From: Auriscalpium vulgare
Lineage: Eukaryota; Basidiomycota; Agaricomycetes; Russulales; Auriscalpiaceae
DNA: 64,000 nt
NCBI GenBank assembly: GCA_019915015.1
Contig: JAHBBC010000006.1
Span: 124,001 to 188,000 of the forward strand
Reading direction: 5' to 3'
This document shows positions 20,230 through 31,676 of the stretch, piece after piece. Position numbers and translations under genes: made by a program. Within the stretch, counting starts at the first letter, position 1. Every line of letters begins with the position of its first letter. The notes below the pieces were generated by a model that was not told the origin of the DNA, ran no database searches, and saw only the letters and a program-made list of their open reading frames with translations.

Positions 20230-23200
20230 ACCCAATCACAGAATTGAGATCTGAACCGGACTTGATGCCTTCAGGATATCCAAATCGGCCCTGGGGTCTG
20301 CACGACCTGGCAACCACATTGCAGACCCAATTTGAGCAGCTGGGCAGAATGTCAGATCTGGAGGAGGCTATTGTCCTGCACAGAGAGGCCCTGAATTTGA
20401 GACCTCCAGGTCATCCTGATCACTCATCGAGTCTCAATAACCTGGCAAATGCTGTGCAGACCCAATTTGAGCAGCTGGGCAGAATGTCAGATCTGGAGGA
20501 GGCTATTGTCCTGCACAGAGAGGCCCTGGAATTGAGACCTCCAGGCCATCCTAGTTGCTCAATGACTCTCAGTAATCTGGCAAGTGCTGTGCAGAAACGG
20601 TTTGAGCAGCTGGGCAGAATGTCAGATCTGGAGGAGGCTATTGTCCTGCACAGAGAGGCCCTGGAATTGAGACCTTCAGGCCATCCTGATCACTCAACAA
20701 GTCTCAATAACCTGGCAGGTGCAGTGCAGACTCAGTTCAAGCAGCTGGGCAGAATGTCAGATCTGGAGGAGGCTATTGTGCTGCACAGAGAGGCCCTGGA
20801 ATTGAGACCTCCAGGCCATCCTGATCGCTGGATGAGTCTCAATAACATTGCAAATGCTGTGCAGACTCAGTTTGAGCAGCTGGGCAGAATGTCAGATCTG
20901 GAGGAGGCTATTGTCCTGCACAGAGAGGCCCTGGAATTGACACCTCCAGGACATCGTGATCGCTGGATGAGTCTCAATAATCTGGCAAGTGCTGTGCAGA
21001 CCCAATTTGAGCAGCTGGGCAGAATGTCAGATCTGGAGGAGGCTATTGTCCTGCACAGAGAGGCCCTGGATTTAAGACCTCTAGGCAATCCTTATCGCTC
21101 AATGAGCCTCAATAACCTGGCAAATGCTGTGTGGACTCAGTTTGAGCAGCTGGGCAGAATGTCAGATCTGGAGGAGGCTATTGTCCTGCACAGAGAGGCC
21201 CTGGAATTGAGACCTCCAGGCCATCCTGATCACTCAACAAGTCTCAATAACCTGGCAGGTGCTGTGCAGACTCAGTTCAAGCAGCTGGGCAGAATGTCAG
21301 ATCTGGAGGAGGCTATTGTGCTGCACAGAGAGGCCCTGGATTTAAGACCTCTAGGCAATCCTTATCGCTCAATGAGCCTCAATAACCTGGCAAATGCTGT
21401 GTGGACTCAGTTTGAGCAGCTGGGCAGAATGTCAGATCTGGAGGAGGCTATTGTCCTGCACAGAGAGGCCCTGAATTTGAGACCTCCAGGTCATCCTGAT
21501 CGCTCATCGAGTCTCAATAACCTGGCAAATGCTGTGCAGACCCAATTTGAGCAGCTGGGCAGAATGTCAGATCTGGAGGAGGCTATTGTCCTGCACAGAG
21601 AGGCCCTGAATTTGAGACCTCCAGGTCATCCTGATCACTCATCGAGTCTCAATAACCTGGCAAATGCTGTGCAGACCCAATTTGAGCAGCTGGGCAGAAT
21701 GTCAGATCTGGAGGAGGCTATTGTCCTGCACAGAGAGGCCCTGAATTTGAGACCTCCAGGTCATCCTGATCACTCATCGAGTCTCAATAACCTGGCAAAT
21801 GCTGTGCAGACCCAATTTGAGCAGCTGGGCAGAATGTCAGATCTGGAGGAGGCTATTGTCCTGCACAGAGAGGCCCTGGAATTGAGACCTCCAGGCCATC
21901 CTAGTTGCTCAATGACTCTCAGTAATCTGGCAAGTGCTGTGCAGAAACGGTTTGAGCAGCTGGGCCAGATGTCCGATCTGGAGGAGGCTATTGTCCTGTA
22001 CAGAGAAGCCTTGAATTTGACACCTCCAGGCCATCCTAAACACCCAATGAGTCTCAATAACTTAGCAACTGCTGTGCAGACTCAGTTCAAGCAGCTGGGT
22101 AGAATGTCAGATCTGGAGGAGGCTATGTCTTTGTTTACAGAAGCATATACTGATTTTGGTGAGGGACATCCAGATGTCATCATTTGCCTGCAAAACCTTG
22201 GCCATTGTCTCATCAATAGAGACAGTCAGTATGGCCCAACTATTTCTAATGAGGCATGGGAGAACTTTGAACATGCTAGTGATTATATCTATGCTGCTCC
22301 GACAATGAGACTGAGATGTACTCTCACATGGACAAGACTGGCCCATCAATACAAGCACAAGTCTGCTACGCATGCTTATCGAAAGGCTCTATTGCTTCTT
22401 GAAGAGTGCTCAACTATATTTCCTACCCCAGAGCTACAGCACAATTTCTTCCAGACTGTGCAAGGAATATCAGAGTTGGCCTCAAATGCTGTTTCATGGG
22501 CAATTGAGAGTGGGGACTTGCAAGAAGCAGTTGAGGTCTGGGAACAAGGGCGAGGCATGTTATGGTCCAAGATGAGAGCATATAGATATCCAATGGAGCA
22601 GTTGAAAAATGCAAATTTATTGCTTGCTGAGCAGTTTGAAAGTGTCACTCAGCAGTTGAATCAATTGACAACCACTTATAATGATGGATCTCAGTATTTG
22701 AGCAGTCATGTGGAGTCTCAATTGACAAGAAAGAGACAGTTGAATGAAAGGTGGAATGAAGTTGTCAGAGAGATACAAGGTGTACCAGGATTTGAGTCAT
22801 TTCTTACCATTCCATCTTTCTCAAACATCAGAAAAGCTGCTTCAGAGGGACCTGTCATTCTTGTCAATGTCTCTTACCATCACTCTGATGCTTTGATTCT
22901 CTATAATGTTGAGGCAGATCCTATCAATGTGCCCCTGCCAGACACTACCATAGGAACAGTATTTGAAATTGTTGGTTGGTTGGCAAAAGGATTAAAATTA
23001 GGACAGCTTTCCAATCATCCAGCAGAGAGTTCATCACTAGTACATGATGATAGTTGTATGGATGAGACCATCCACAAAGTCATAAGTCATCTTTGGAAGT
23101 ATATTGTATGTCACATCTTCCTGAAGTTGGATGAGCTGGGTTTGGCCAAGAACTCTAGAATTTGGTGGTGTCTATCAGGAAAACTGTGTGCACTACCCAT

Positions 23201-23921
23201 ACATGCAGCACAGCCATTTATTGGCCCTCAGCAAATGCTTTCACAGAAATATATCCACTCCTATACTTCAACTCTTAGCTCACTAATCCAAGCTAGAAAA
23301 GGCATTGTAGAGAAAGAGAGAGGAGCTACACCAAAAATTCTTGCAATGGCAACAAGCTCTTTGCCAAAGGTCTATGAAGAGATTGAATATGTGCAGAATG
23401 TGGGCTGTGATATACAGAAGCTCATTGGAAGTGAAGTCACTCGTAGTAGTATGATTGAGAGCCTTGCCAAGTCCTCTTGGATTCACTTTGCTTCTCATGG
23501 ACATTTAGATACAGAGCAGCCATTCAAGTCATCATTTGAGCTGCATGATAATGCTAGGTTCACTATACTTGATCTTTTGAAAGCCAACTTGCCAAATGCT
23601 GAGCTAGCTGTTCTGTCTGCTTGTCACACTGCAGCTGTTGACCAAGACAATACCCCAGATGAAGGGATAAGTCTGGCCGCTGGTATGCAATTTTGTGGGT
23701 TCAGAGGTGTTGTTGGTACACTGTGGGCCATGAATGATGACATTGGACCCATTTTGGCTAAAGAGTTCTACAAAAGAATACTTCATACTGAAGACCAAGA
23801 CATGCCAGTGGACTTCAAAGATGCTGCCAAATGTCTGAGGGCCGCGACAAAAGAGATGAGAAGAAATGAGGAACTCAAAGCTTTGCATTGCTGGGTCCCC
23901 CTTGTTCACATTGGTGCATGA
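20223..23921 (+). CDS. TPR-CHAT protein 2 (caspase-like CHAT peptidase with TPR array)
   Basis: From the in-frame ATG at 20223 the frame encodes 1232 residues. About 15 tandem 43-residue TPR-like units are followed by a linker and a CHAT domain with likely catalytic His1092 (FASHGH) and Cys1134 (LSACHTA). The CHAT domain is nearly colinear with the paralogue at 5746-9300, and most differences are conservative. Many TPR units are almost identical in DNA sequence, and multi-unit blocks recur (for example 20340-20600 against 21540-21950), so the array has been expanded recently. The frame also opens upstream at a TTG, but splicing from conserved exons upstream is more likely, entering at 20230. 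The substrate is unknown; it is probably a cytosolic regulatory protease. Confidence 0.9.
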   Translation: MADPITELRSEPDLMPSGYPNRPWGLHDLATTLQTQFEQLGRMSDLEEAIVLHREALNLRPPGHPDHSSSLNNLANAVQTQFEQLGRMSDLEEAIVLHREALELRPPGHPSCSMTLSNLASAVQKRFEQLGRMSDLEEAIVLHREALELRPSGHPDHSTSLNNLAGAVQTQFKQLGRMSDLEEAIVLHREALELRPPGHPDRWMSLNNIANAVQTQFEQLGRMSDLEEAIVLHREALELTPPGHRDRWMSLNNLASAVQTQFEQLGRMSDLEEAIVLHREALDLRPLGNPYRSMSLNNLANAVWTQFEQLGRMSDLEEAIVLHREALELRPPGHPDHSTSLNNLAGAVQTQFKQLGRMSDLEEAIVLHREALDLRPLGNPYRSMSLNNLANAVWTQFEQLGRMSDLEEAIVLHREALNLRPPGHPDRSSSLNNLANAVQTQFEQLGRMSDLEEAIVLHREALNLRPPGHPDHSSSLNNLANAVQTQFEQLGRMSDLEEAIVLHREALNLRPPGHPDHSSSLNNLANAVQTQFEQLGRMSDLEEAIVLHREALELRPPGHPSCSMTLSNLASAVQKRFEQLGQMSDLEEAIVLYREALNLTPPGHPKHPMSLNNLATAVQTQFKQLGRMSDLEEAMSLFTEAYTDFGEGHPDVIICLQNLGHCLINRDSQYGPTISNEAWENFEHASDYIYAAPTMRLRCTLTWTRLAHQYKHKSATHAYRKALLLLEECSTIFPTPELQHNFFQTVQGISELASNAVSWAIESGDLQEAVEVWEQGRGMLWSKMRAYRYPMEQLKNANLLLAEQFESVTQQLNQLTTTYNDGSQYLSSHVESQLTRKRQLNERWNEVVREIQGVPGFESFLTIPSFSNIRKAASEGPVILVNVSYHHSDALILYNVEADPINVPLPDTTIGTVFEIVGWLAKGLKLGQLSNHPAESSSLVHDDSCMDETIHKVISHLWKYIVCHIFLKLDELGLAKNSRIWWCLSGKLCALPIHAAQPFIGPQQMLSQKYIHSYTSTLSSLIQARKGIVEKERGATPKILAMATSSLPKVYEEIEYVQNVGCDIQKLIGSEVTRSSMIESLAKSSWIHFASHGHLDTEQPFKSSFELHDNARFTILDLLKANLPNAELAVLSACHTAAVDQDNTPDEGISLAAGMQFCGFRGVVGTLWAMNDDIGPILAKEFYKRILHTEDQDMPVDFKDAAKCLRAATKEMRRNEELKALHCWVPLVHIGA

Positions 23922-23999
23922 AAGCTTGGCTGGTAAGTCATTGATCAATATTTTTCTCACATAATATTTGACCTGTACCTTTTCTTAGGTAGGGCTACA

Positions 24000-24628
24000 T
24001 TATGGATATCTACTAGGGAAGAGTGATATGTGCCTTGTACTTCTCTGATGTACATGTATGAGTATGATATAGGCTGAAGCTATCTTATCTCATCACTGTT
24101 TACGTCCGCACAAGTGCAGCATTATTCACTATTTGTGTGAGGCTATGGTATTAAATGCAGACGATTAGGTCAGGCTGGACGGGTTCCAGCTTTATATCCA
24201 CAGTGACAATGGGTGGGTACTGTGAGATCTAAGAGTGTTGGTGAGTTTGATTTCATTCACCATTTTTGTAATACTGTAAAGGTCAACTTAACTACCTGTT
24301 AGGAGAGTGCCTTGAAGTTGATGCTCATCGCGGTGAGGTTGCAAGATTTCATTGAGCAGGCTGGAAGTTAAAGAACCTTACCATCAGGTTATTAATTAGG
24401 GTCTCAACGGCTTTCTGCGCACTCGGTTCAGGCAACTGCGAGATTCACTCCGTATAGTGAAAGGAGAAAAGGAGAGTTAGTCGCTAACAATAACGACAGG
24501 AGAAAGCAGCTTAATCCAATAAAGACCCGTGTACGTAGAGTAGGAAAAGAAAAAAAGAGGAAAGGAGTGTTGTTGTACAAGCGAAACTATCCGTGACTGT
24601 CCCATCTACTCTCCTGCCAACATCCACC
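24000..24628. other. Intergenic, no gene seen
   Basis: AT-richer sequence lies between two convergent genes, the second CHAT gene (plus) and the Boi-like gene (minus). It presumably holds both 3' UTRs. No ORF, RNA gene or repeat stands out. Confidence 0.5.
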
Positions 24629-27600
24629 TCAGAAATTAGGAACAATGGGAGCCACAAACGGACCCGACGTCACCGCACCTTTCCCAATCGACTCAGAAAT
24701 CGTCCGTCGCTTGTCCTCCCAAGTCTTGAGCGCCTTGAGCAGCTGGATGATCTTGTCGCGCTTCCCCTGTCGGACGTCGTTAATGCTGACGCTCCCCATG
24801 CGCACGTCGTTGTCGAGAAGGAAGTCGAAGAGCCGGAACAGCCCATCCAGCTTGTCGTCGTTCGGCCCTGACGGGAAAGCGGAGTCGGGCACGGGCGGCG
24901 ACGCCGGGCGGCCTTTCACGCCCTCTGCGATGCGCATGAGCACGAGGCCGCCGCAGATTGCGCCCGACGTATCGGTAATCTGCAGATTCTTGGGGAGGTG
25001 CGCATTCGCCCAGTCGATCAGGCTCGAGTCCACTTCGATCTGCTAACGGTAAAAGTGAGATCGTCAGCCGATGACGGAGCGCAAATTCACGGCCTACATC
25101 GGAGATAATCCTGCGCATCTCTCGTGAGGGCCGCGACGGCGCCTTTGCCACCGCTTTTGGAGTCCGTGGAGCGTCTTCGGATAACGTGGTGCTCGTGAAG
25201 AATGACTCCAATCGCGGTCGCTCGTTTTCATTCTTATTGACTTGTTGCTCAGATGCGGGAAGGGTGCCCATCAGAATTTGCGCATCGCGCGTCGAGAGTT
25301 GATTCGTGTTTTCACGCCGCAGGGCCTTCTGAGTAGCAGCACGCGCAGTCGGCGACGGTGGACGCGGAGCTGGGTTCATGGCTTGCGCGACTGCAAGAGG
25401 AATAGTGGGAATGTTAACAGAAGACACAACGGGTTCTGCGAAAAGTTAGAAAGCTAAAGAGACCGCACGAGAAGTAGACGAACTCGTATAGTCTCTGTCG
25501 ATCGTCGCTTTCATCAAAGCTTTCATCCACTCCCGGATGACGACCTGCTCGCCTGAGCTGAAGTAGTGCGTCCGCTCCTTCTCGTGGAAAAGCTTGAATC
25601 CATAGCGGCCAGGATCGACCTTCTCGTCTGCGATTATTCGATAACCAACAATATTGATGTATCCTTTAATCTTGACTTCCTAGAATCCCATTCAATCTTT
25701 TGAGAGATCTCAACAATAGGATGACGAGGGCACTTACAACTCGGCTCTCGCTGCGAAGCCAATATAGATGCGGGCCCTTCAGAACGAAGTACCTATTCTT
25801 CCATGTATTGTAGCGTTCTCCCTTCTTGCGCATCCAACCATTGTGATCCGGAGAGCCGATCTGCTCCAAAATGCTCTTGCCCGCCTTCAATGTCGTCTGG
25901 CGGCTGGATGGCTGTTCCGCTGACGAGGAAGTTCGCTTGCGCAGAACAGCAGGGTCCTTCTTCTCCCGCGAATCCTTCGAGTCCTTTGAATTACGTTTTT
26001 CCGAGGCTAGACTGGCAGCAACGAGGGTGGGTGAGTCCGCCGTGGACGGCCGCCCTGAAGCCTTGCGGTGCGAATGCCCGGGGTACAAGCGCGAGAGGGA
26101 GAGTGTACCGCTCTTCTCTGGGGAGTACTCCGCGCCGTCGCCCACGCTGCTGCAGCGTTAGCAATCTAGCCAGATACGCGCAAAGGGAAGTACTTACGTC
26201 GAGTACCGAGGCGGCGGCTTTCTCGACTTGCCGATTGTACCGCCGAAGCCACCAAAGATGCTCAGGCGGTCGCCTCTGGTTCCATCCAAGCTACGCTTGC
26301 GGGCGCTGTGCTTCCCAGTGTCGTACAGAGGTGACGTTTCAGATAAGGGCGTCGTCGATTCTTTGGAATTGCGGCTGGCAACATCCTTGTCCTTGTGCTT
26401 CGAAGACGTCGATTCGTGGCGGCCGAACACGCCTTTGCGTTTGGTCTTCTGCTCGTACTTCTGCGCCGTCTCACTCTGCGATACGATTAGTGTCTGCCAA
26501 TGACACGCATCATGAGCGTGACACACCTCGCTAAGAACCGCTCTCTCTTCTTCGCCTTCTTCTGGAATGCTGCCTGAGACGGCCTTCACCGTCTCCGCCA
26601 GTGCGCCATCGCTACCCGACAGCATCAATTGAGCAGGCCGACCCTTCTGGTGTAAAGAATATCAGTGTCAGCTATGATTATATCTCAGTGGAAGCCGTAC
26701 GTTTGTCCTCCCGGGCGCACTCGACAATAGGCCCGCCGGGATGCCCAATCCCAGTCCAATCACTGGTCTGTTATCGTCCACCTCAGCGGTCTGCAAGTTG
26801 AGCTGAGACGACCCAGGATCAGAGTCGCGGCGGCCGGGTAACGCCGGCGTCCCCGCCAGATCGCCTGAGTGCGGTGGGCTCTCAGGGCTCATAACCGAGT
26901 GTAAGCCAGCAGAACCCAAAGGGTCGACGGCGGAAGCAGGGCTGAGACCAGTGTTGTTGGTGTAAGGGCTATTTAGAGACTGACGCGCAGAGCTCGCCGT
27001 CAATGACTGGGAGTGAGAAAGAGATTGCGACTGCGAATGTGAATGAGCTGGTAAGTGGTCCGAGGAGATGACAGAGGGTGGGCGTCGGAGCTCTGTTATT
27101 GCGTTGGCGATGCGCATGCGTTTGCCATAAGCTGTGATCCCGATCTCTGTTTTGAGGACGTTGATATCCAGATCGAGGAGAACATCGCCCGTGATTTCTT
27201 GCTCTGTGGATCCTGTCAGGCGTCGCACAAACCCAAGGTGAAGAGCACGCACCCGTGAACTTCTCACACACACCCTCGTCGAAGCCTTTAGACCGCAGCC
27301 ACTCCAGTACTTCGTCTACAGTCCAATCTGACGGATGCGAATTGTTCGATTTGCTTAGTGTTTGAGACAGCGCCACCTGGGGAACGCGGGATTGCGACTG
27401 CGACTGCGACAGAGGCGATGACGCAGCGGCGCGGAAGGACGAATTTGTGCTCGACACCGAATATCCCTGCATATGCCCGGCTGATGACGCAGCAGGCGAC
27501 GGCAACACGCTGGCGGGGTCCTGGGGAATTACAGCGGCTACAATGGGCGGATGAGAGGCTGTCTTCTCCGGCCAAGTCATCTGAGCAGATGAGGGCCGGC

Positions 27601-28848
27601 TGGAGCTTTCCTCTAATGTAGAGGCGAGACCTTGGGAGGAGCGTCTGAAGCCCGGGGACACGGGACTGGGTAACGATGCCCTAGACGCATGGCCGTTCTC
27701 GACGACCGGGGCGGACGTCTCGATGGTAGGGAAGGTGGACTGGGTGGCGGTGGGTATGTTCATGGGCTCCAGAGCAGGCACCGGGACCACGTAGCTCTCG
27801 GATGTGGTAAGAGACATTGGCCGCGGCGACTCGTCCACCTTCGGCATAGAAACTTGCAACATCGTCTCATCTTCCTCCGGAATGTGCGAGTGCCGTCGTT
27901 GACGTCCCGAACCGGGGTGGTGCTCATCGTCTTCACCGTCGCTCTCGTCACTCAACTCCACATCGATGGGTGGTGCCCGTAGTGAGTTCCGGTGGTCAGC
28001 AGCATCCCGCGCAGCAGCCTGCTCCACTGCCATCCGTGCACGGTCTGCAAGCTTCTGGCGCGTGTTCTTGTAGAAGTCGACGTCACCGTCCTCGGCGTCC
28101 GTATCGTTCTCCGTTTCGTGGTCGGTCATGTCCTCGTGCGTGCTCGAGAACGTGAAGCTCTGCGAACCGTCGTGGTCCTCCTTGCGCCCAAGCTGTTCGA
28201 TCGCCTTCTGGACATCCGTCATGGTCGCACGCATGACCTCGCCGTCGGTTTTAGAGGGACTAGGGGTGGAAGCACCGGTTTCGGGTTCTTCTGGGAGGGA
28301 CTGGAGTTGAGCAGCAACAGGGGGTGGGGAGTTCGGGCTGGGTGAAGCACCGGAGCGAGGTGTCGCGATAGAGTCGGGAGCTGCGGAAGGCGGGGCGGAG
28401 GGCGGAGCGGAGGTCTGGCCAGTCACACTAGGCGGGGCAGGGGCTGTATAACTTCTAGGAAAGAGTCCCACTTTGCCGGAGAGGTTTCGACCCTGGAAGA
28501 AGATACTAATGAGCCATCGGAATGGACGCATACGGGCATGTATAGGACGGAACTGGGCATGCGGGCCCTTATACATGGGCAGCCTTTGAACCAGCAGTCG
28601 ACAATAACCATCGACAACCAGGGAAACACATTCAGAGCCTCACGTCGATGTCGTATGAAGAAATGAGGCACCAATAGACACCGCGGACATGCTGCCGAGC
28701 CTCGCAATGAGATTGTGCTCACCTGCCACCACCCGTCACCGTATAAATCGTCTCTTTCCACCACTTCTATGCGCTCACCAGCGCGGAAGGACACCTCGTC
28801 GTCGTTCTCCGGTTCAAAGTCGTGCAAAGCGTAGACATATTCGACCAT
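24629..28848 (-). CDS. Boi1/Boi2/Pob1-like scaffold protein: SH3, SAM, PH and C-terminal CH domains
   Basis: The ATG at 28848 opens an SH3 domain (YVYALHDFEPENDDEVSF, GDGWWQ; then, after a 230-nt intron 28493-28722, GRNLSGKVGLFPRSY). A long Pro/Ser-rich linker follows, then a SAM domain (SDWTVDEVLEWLRSKG, split by intron 27213-27252, EITGDVLLDLD, GKRMRIANAI). Further introns separate a PH domain (GWMRKKGERYNTWKNRYFVL, then GYRIIADEK and REWMKALMKATIDRD). The last coding part, to the stop at 24629, is calponin-homology-like (LIDWANAHLPKNL, KLDGLFRLFDFLLDNDVRMG, DKIIQLLKALKTWEDKR). I estimate roughly 1,150-1,200 residues. Yeast and fission-yeast relatives act in polarised growth and exocytosis at the cell cortex with Rho/Cdc42. 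Some middle exon borders were not resolved base by base. A rearranged pseudogene copy lies at 11.6-16.6 kb. Confidence 0.85.
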
Positions 28849-29709
28849 GGCGCCAATGGATGTGGTACGATGCCTGCAAGGCGAGCTTGGACCTTGGGGT
28901 ATCACAAGCTGTTGAGAAACCCAGGCAGATACGGTGGGCAAGCTTCAGAGAAGGCGATTGTCGTCGCCGGGCGGGACGACGAGGAGAGGTGGGAGAGGGT
29001 GGGAGTCGGAGGTAGGAGACGGGCGCCTAGGGTCTTCGGCCGCCATGTGCGGGTGGGAATAGGATCCGCCATTCCATTGTCCCACTCGCCATTCCGTCCC
29101 GTTCCACATCGCGATCTCACTGGCAACAGAAGCAAATCAATTTGGACCTGTCGTTCTAGCCGTCGTTGAGAACTTGCGTCTGGCGCGAGCGAACAGCCAA
29201 GGTACGAAATTGGCCCTTCCTGGCATACGGTCTTCGACAACCTTGCGGAAGACAGTCGTTCCGCCAGCAAGTGCCGGCCTGGGTTGCTCCGACGTACTTC
29301 AGTCCTCGTGGATTATCAGTATGCCGGTGCCGTCGTCGCAGCGCATGGTTTCCCGGTGATTCAAGATTGTCCTTGGGCGGCGAAGTCGAGTATGAGTCCT
29401 GTCCAACTAGGCGGGTGCTAGCATGGGAGCTGGGAGCCCTACGTATTTTGCCCTACGTATTTTGTCTACCGCCGACAATGCCAGGAGTATATGCAGGCAA
29501 GTTCCATGGTATGCTGTCCGCAACCATACTTCAATCCATTATGATGAATGTTAAATAAGAATACAGTGGTTGGATCGGTAAATCTGCCAGTCAAGACATC
29601 TGCGACGGGGGTCATACGCAAAGGAATGTGCATGTACAGTATGTGGACAGGGTATCTACGCACAATTCGCTAACGCAGCATGGTAGGACCGGGAGGGACT
29701 ATAGAGAAG
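28849..29709. other. Intergenic, no gene seen
   Basis: This holds the 5' region of the Boi-like gene and the 3' region of the SAM gene. Short frames on both strands resemble nothing. A 16-base direct repeat (CCCTACGTATTTTG) sits at 29437-29465. Confidence 0.45.
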
Positions 29710-30935
29710 TTAAGGCGAGATTTCCGTGACCATTGCGACTTGATCGACTACACGAAAGAGTGCTCGATCAGATGCGACTCCATGCTCCGGCTTTCCAGAC
29801 GTCGTGCCCGTCTCATGTTCTCGTTCCTCGTTTTCCGGAGGATATTCGATAGAGACTCCGGTGTGATCGATGAGAGGGGAATCGGCCTCTAAGGTCGAAA
29901 CCGAATCGGAGTAGCCGGGCAACCAAACGGATGCGACGCTCTCCGTTTCGGCGCCCTGGATGGAGGTGGGGAAAGACGGGTGACGTGCTGTGGATGGGGC
30001 AGCGATATATAGCGAAGCAGCGGAGACGAAGCGTCGATTGGCGATGGGCGGCAGAGCTCCGTGATGGCGAGAGCAAGACGCATACGCTTGCCAATGACAC
30101 GAAGCCCGACTTCATCCCTAGACAGAATGGTGTCCAGCTCGAGAAGAACATCACCAGTGATTTCATGTTCTACATACACTCATTGTCAACCACACGTCGT
30201 GACAGATATGCGTATACGCACCTGCGAATTTCTTGCATATATCCTCATCCCATCCCCGCGACTGCAGCCAGGTAATCACCTCCTGTACAGTCCAATCCGA
30301 AGGGGTCCGCTGGGAACCATCGCCATCCAGTCCATATTCCGTCTCGCCACTGAACGTCTCCTCCTTTAACATCCACTGAGCTTGGATGCGAGACTGCGCC
30401 TCCGCCAGAACCTCCACTGGACGGTGAAAAGTGGGCTGGAACGGTAACAGTGGGGAGTGATCGCGCGATGTCCTCGCCAACCAAAGTCGTGGGCTTCGTG
30501 CTGGCGGCTATGGTCCTTAAGGAGCGTAGATCTGACAGGTAGGAGGAGAATCGAGAGGGAGGGTCACGAAGCGGACTCCTGGGCGGTAAGTACTAGGGAA
30601 CGTCCATAGGCATCTTTGTCCGGAGATGAAGGGTAATGGGCGCGATAGGGACGGAGAGGACTCCTGGGTAGGACACGTCCAGCCGTCTCATCTGCCTTGA
30701 GGTTGCTTGTGAGTGACCGCATGGACTCTCGGGAAAAGGAAGAGCGATACGTCAACGGATCCTCACCGTCTGCTGCAGGTTCATGAGTCTCGTAATTTAA
30801 GGGCCGCGCGAGGGACAGGCTGCCCACTGCCTGGCTATGTGGCCTCAAGGCACGTTCACCGCTAGAGGGACCACGATCTGGAGTGTCCTGGGCACGAGAT
30901 CGCTTTTGAAAGTCAGCGCGTCTGCCTTGCATCAT
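29710..30935 (-). CDS. Small SAM-domain protein
   Basis: The ATG at 30935 starts a Ser/Arg-rich N-terminus (LRPHSQAVGSLSLARPL, SRESMRSLTSNLKAD). An intron at about 30508-30593 leads into a SAM domain (SDWTVQEVITWLQSRGWDE, then intron, EHEITGDVLLELDT, IGKRMRLALAITEL). The SAM domain, including its intron position, matches that of the Boi-like neighbour, so the two look related by duplication. SAM domains mediate protein-protein contacts. The 3' end is uncertain: one frame stops at 29889, another continues with LIDHTGVSIEYPPENEE to 29710, so an intron or frameshift near 29900 is needed. No SH3, PH or CH domain is present. Confidence 0.6.
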
Positions 30936-31676
30936 GAAGAGTTGTCCTGTCGGGCTGGGAAATGGCAGGCAGCGCAGAGCGGGGTTTCTTTATAATTTGT
31001 GCGGGCTTCAAGTTCCTGTCAAGGATGCATGCCTGCGACAAGGAGTCAAGTACAGCCTTATTATATAGCACAGCCTGCATGCGCCGCGAGAGTATATTGC
31101 TCACCTTCCATCATCTGCCGACACCATCACACAGGCTATTGCTGTCAGGTTTCCTCCCGGTGACGACTAGTGCCAGCCTCAAGCGCTAAGACATATTCTG
31201 ACCACTAGGTCGCACGCGCCAGAAAGGTCTGACATGAAAAGCCATGTTGATGGGTGGGTGAGAAGTGGAGGCGGGCCGGCACCTGCCGGCACCGACTCCT
31301 CTCGAACGTCGTCGGACGAGCCGTCGACGCCGGCCACGATCCAAACCGCAAAATTTCTTCGCCTAACAATCCGCCTCAGGTCGAGATTTTCACATCCTAT
31401 GTGCGCTATAGGTAGCCTTGACTATGTGGTTGTATGGCCGTCAGACGGAATATATGACTAGCTACACTGCGCTGCCGCGACCAAGGTAACCAAGGTACGC
31501 CATACTACTACTCTGCCACGTGTCGAACCCTTTCCATTGACTCGTGTCTGCTTCTGTGAAGAGGCTAGGACACTGATATGAATACCGACACGCGCGAAGC
31601 ATGCTGCCCTACTCCCACAAACTCCCACAACCCTCATCCAATCAACATCCAATATCGCCGACATCTCCACCAAACT
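30936..31676. other. Intergenic between divergent genes
   Basis: Sequence between the SAM gene (minus) and the NLR (plus). It presumably carries both promoters. No ORF or repeat is worth calling. Confidence 0.45.

Larger units (their letters stand above)
17900..24110. repeat. Segmental duplication, copy 2 (partner about 3000-9500)
   Basis: Colinear with copy 1 from the F-box remnant through the TPR-CHAT gene and its 3' flank; the landmarks are listed there. The stretch 18560-19950 contains no supported gene, only blocks shared with 4200-5470. Because 130-1000 matches 16800-17690 in the opposite sense, the full history is more than one simple tandem duplication. Confidence 0.7.
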
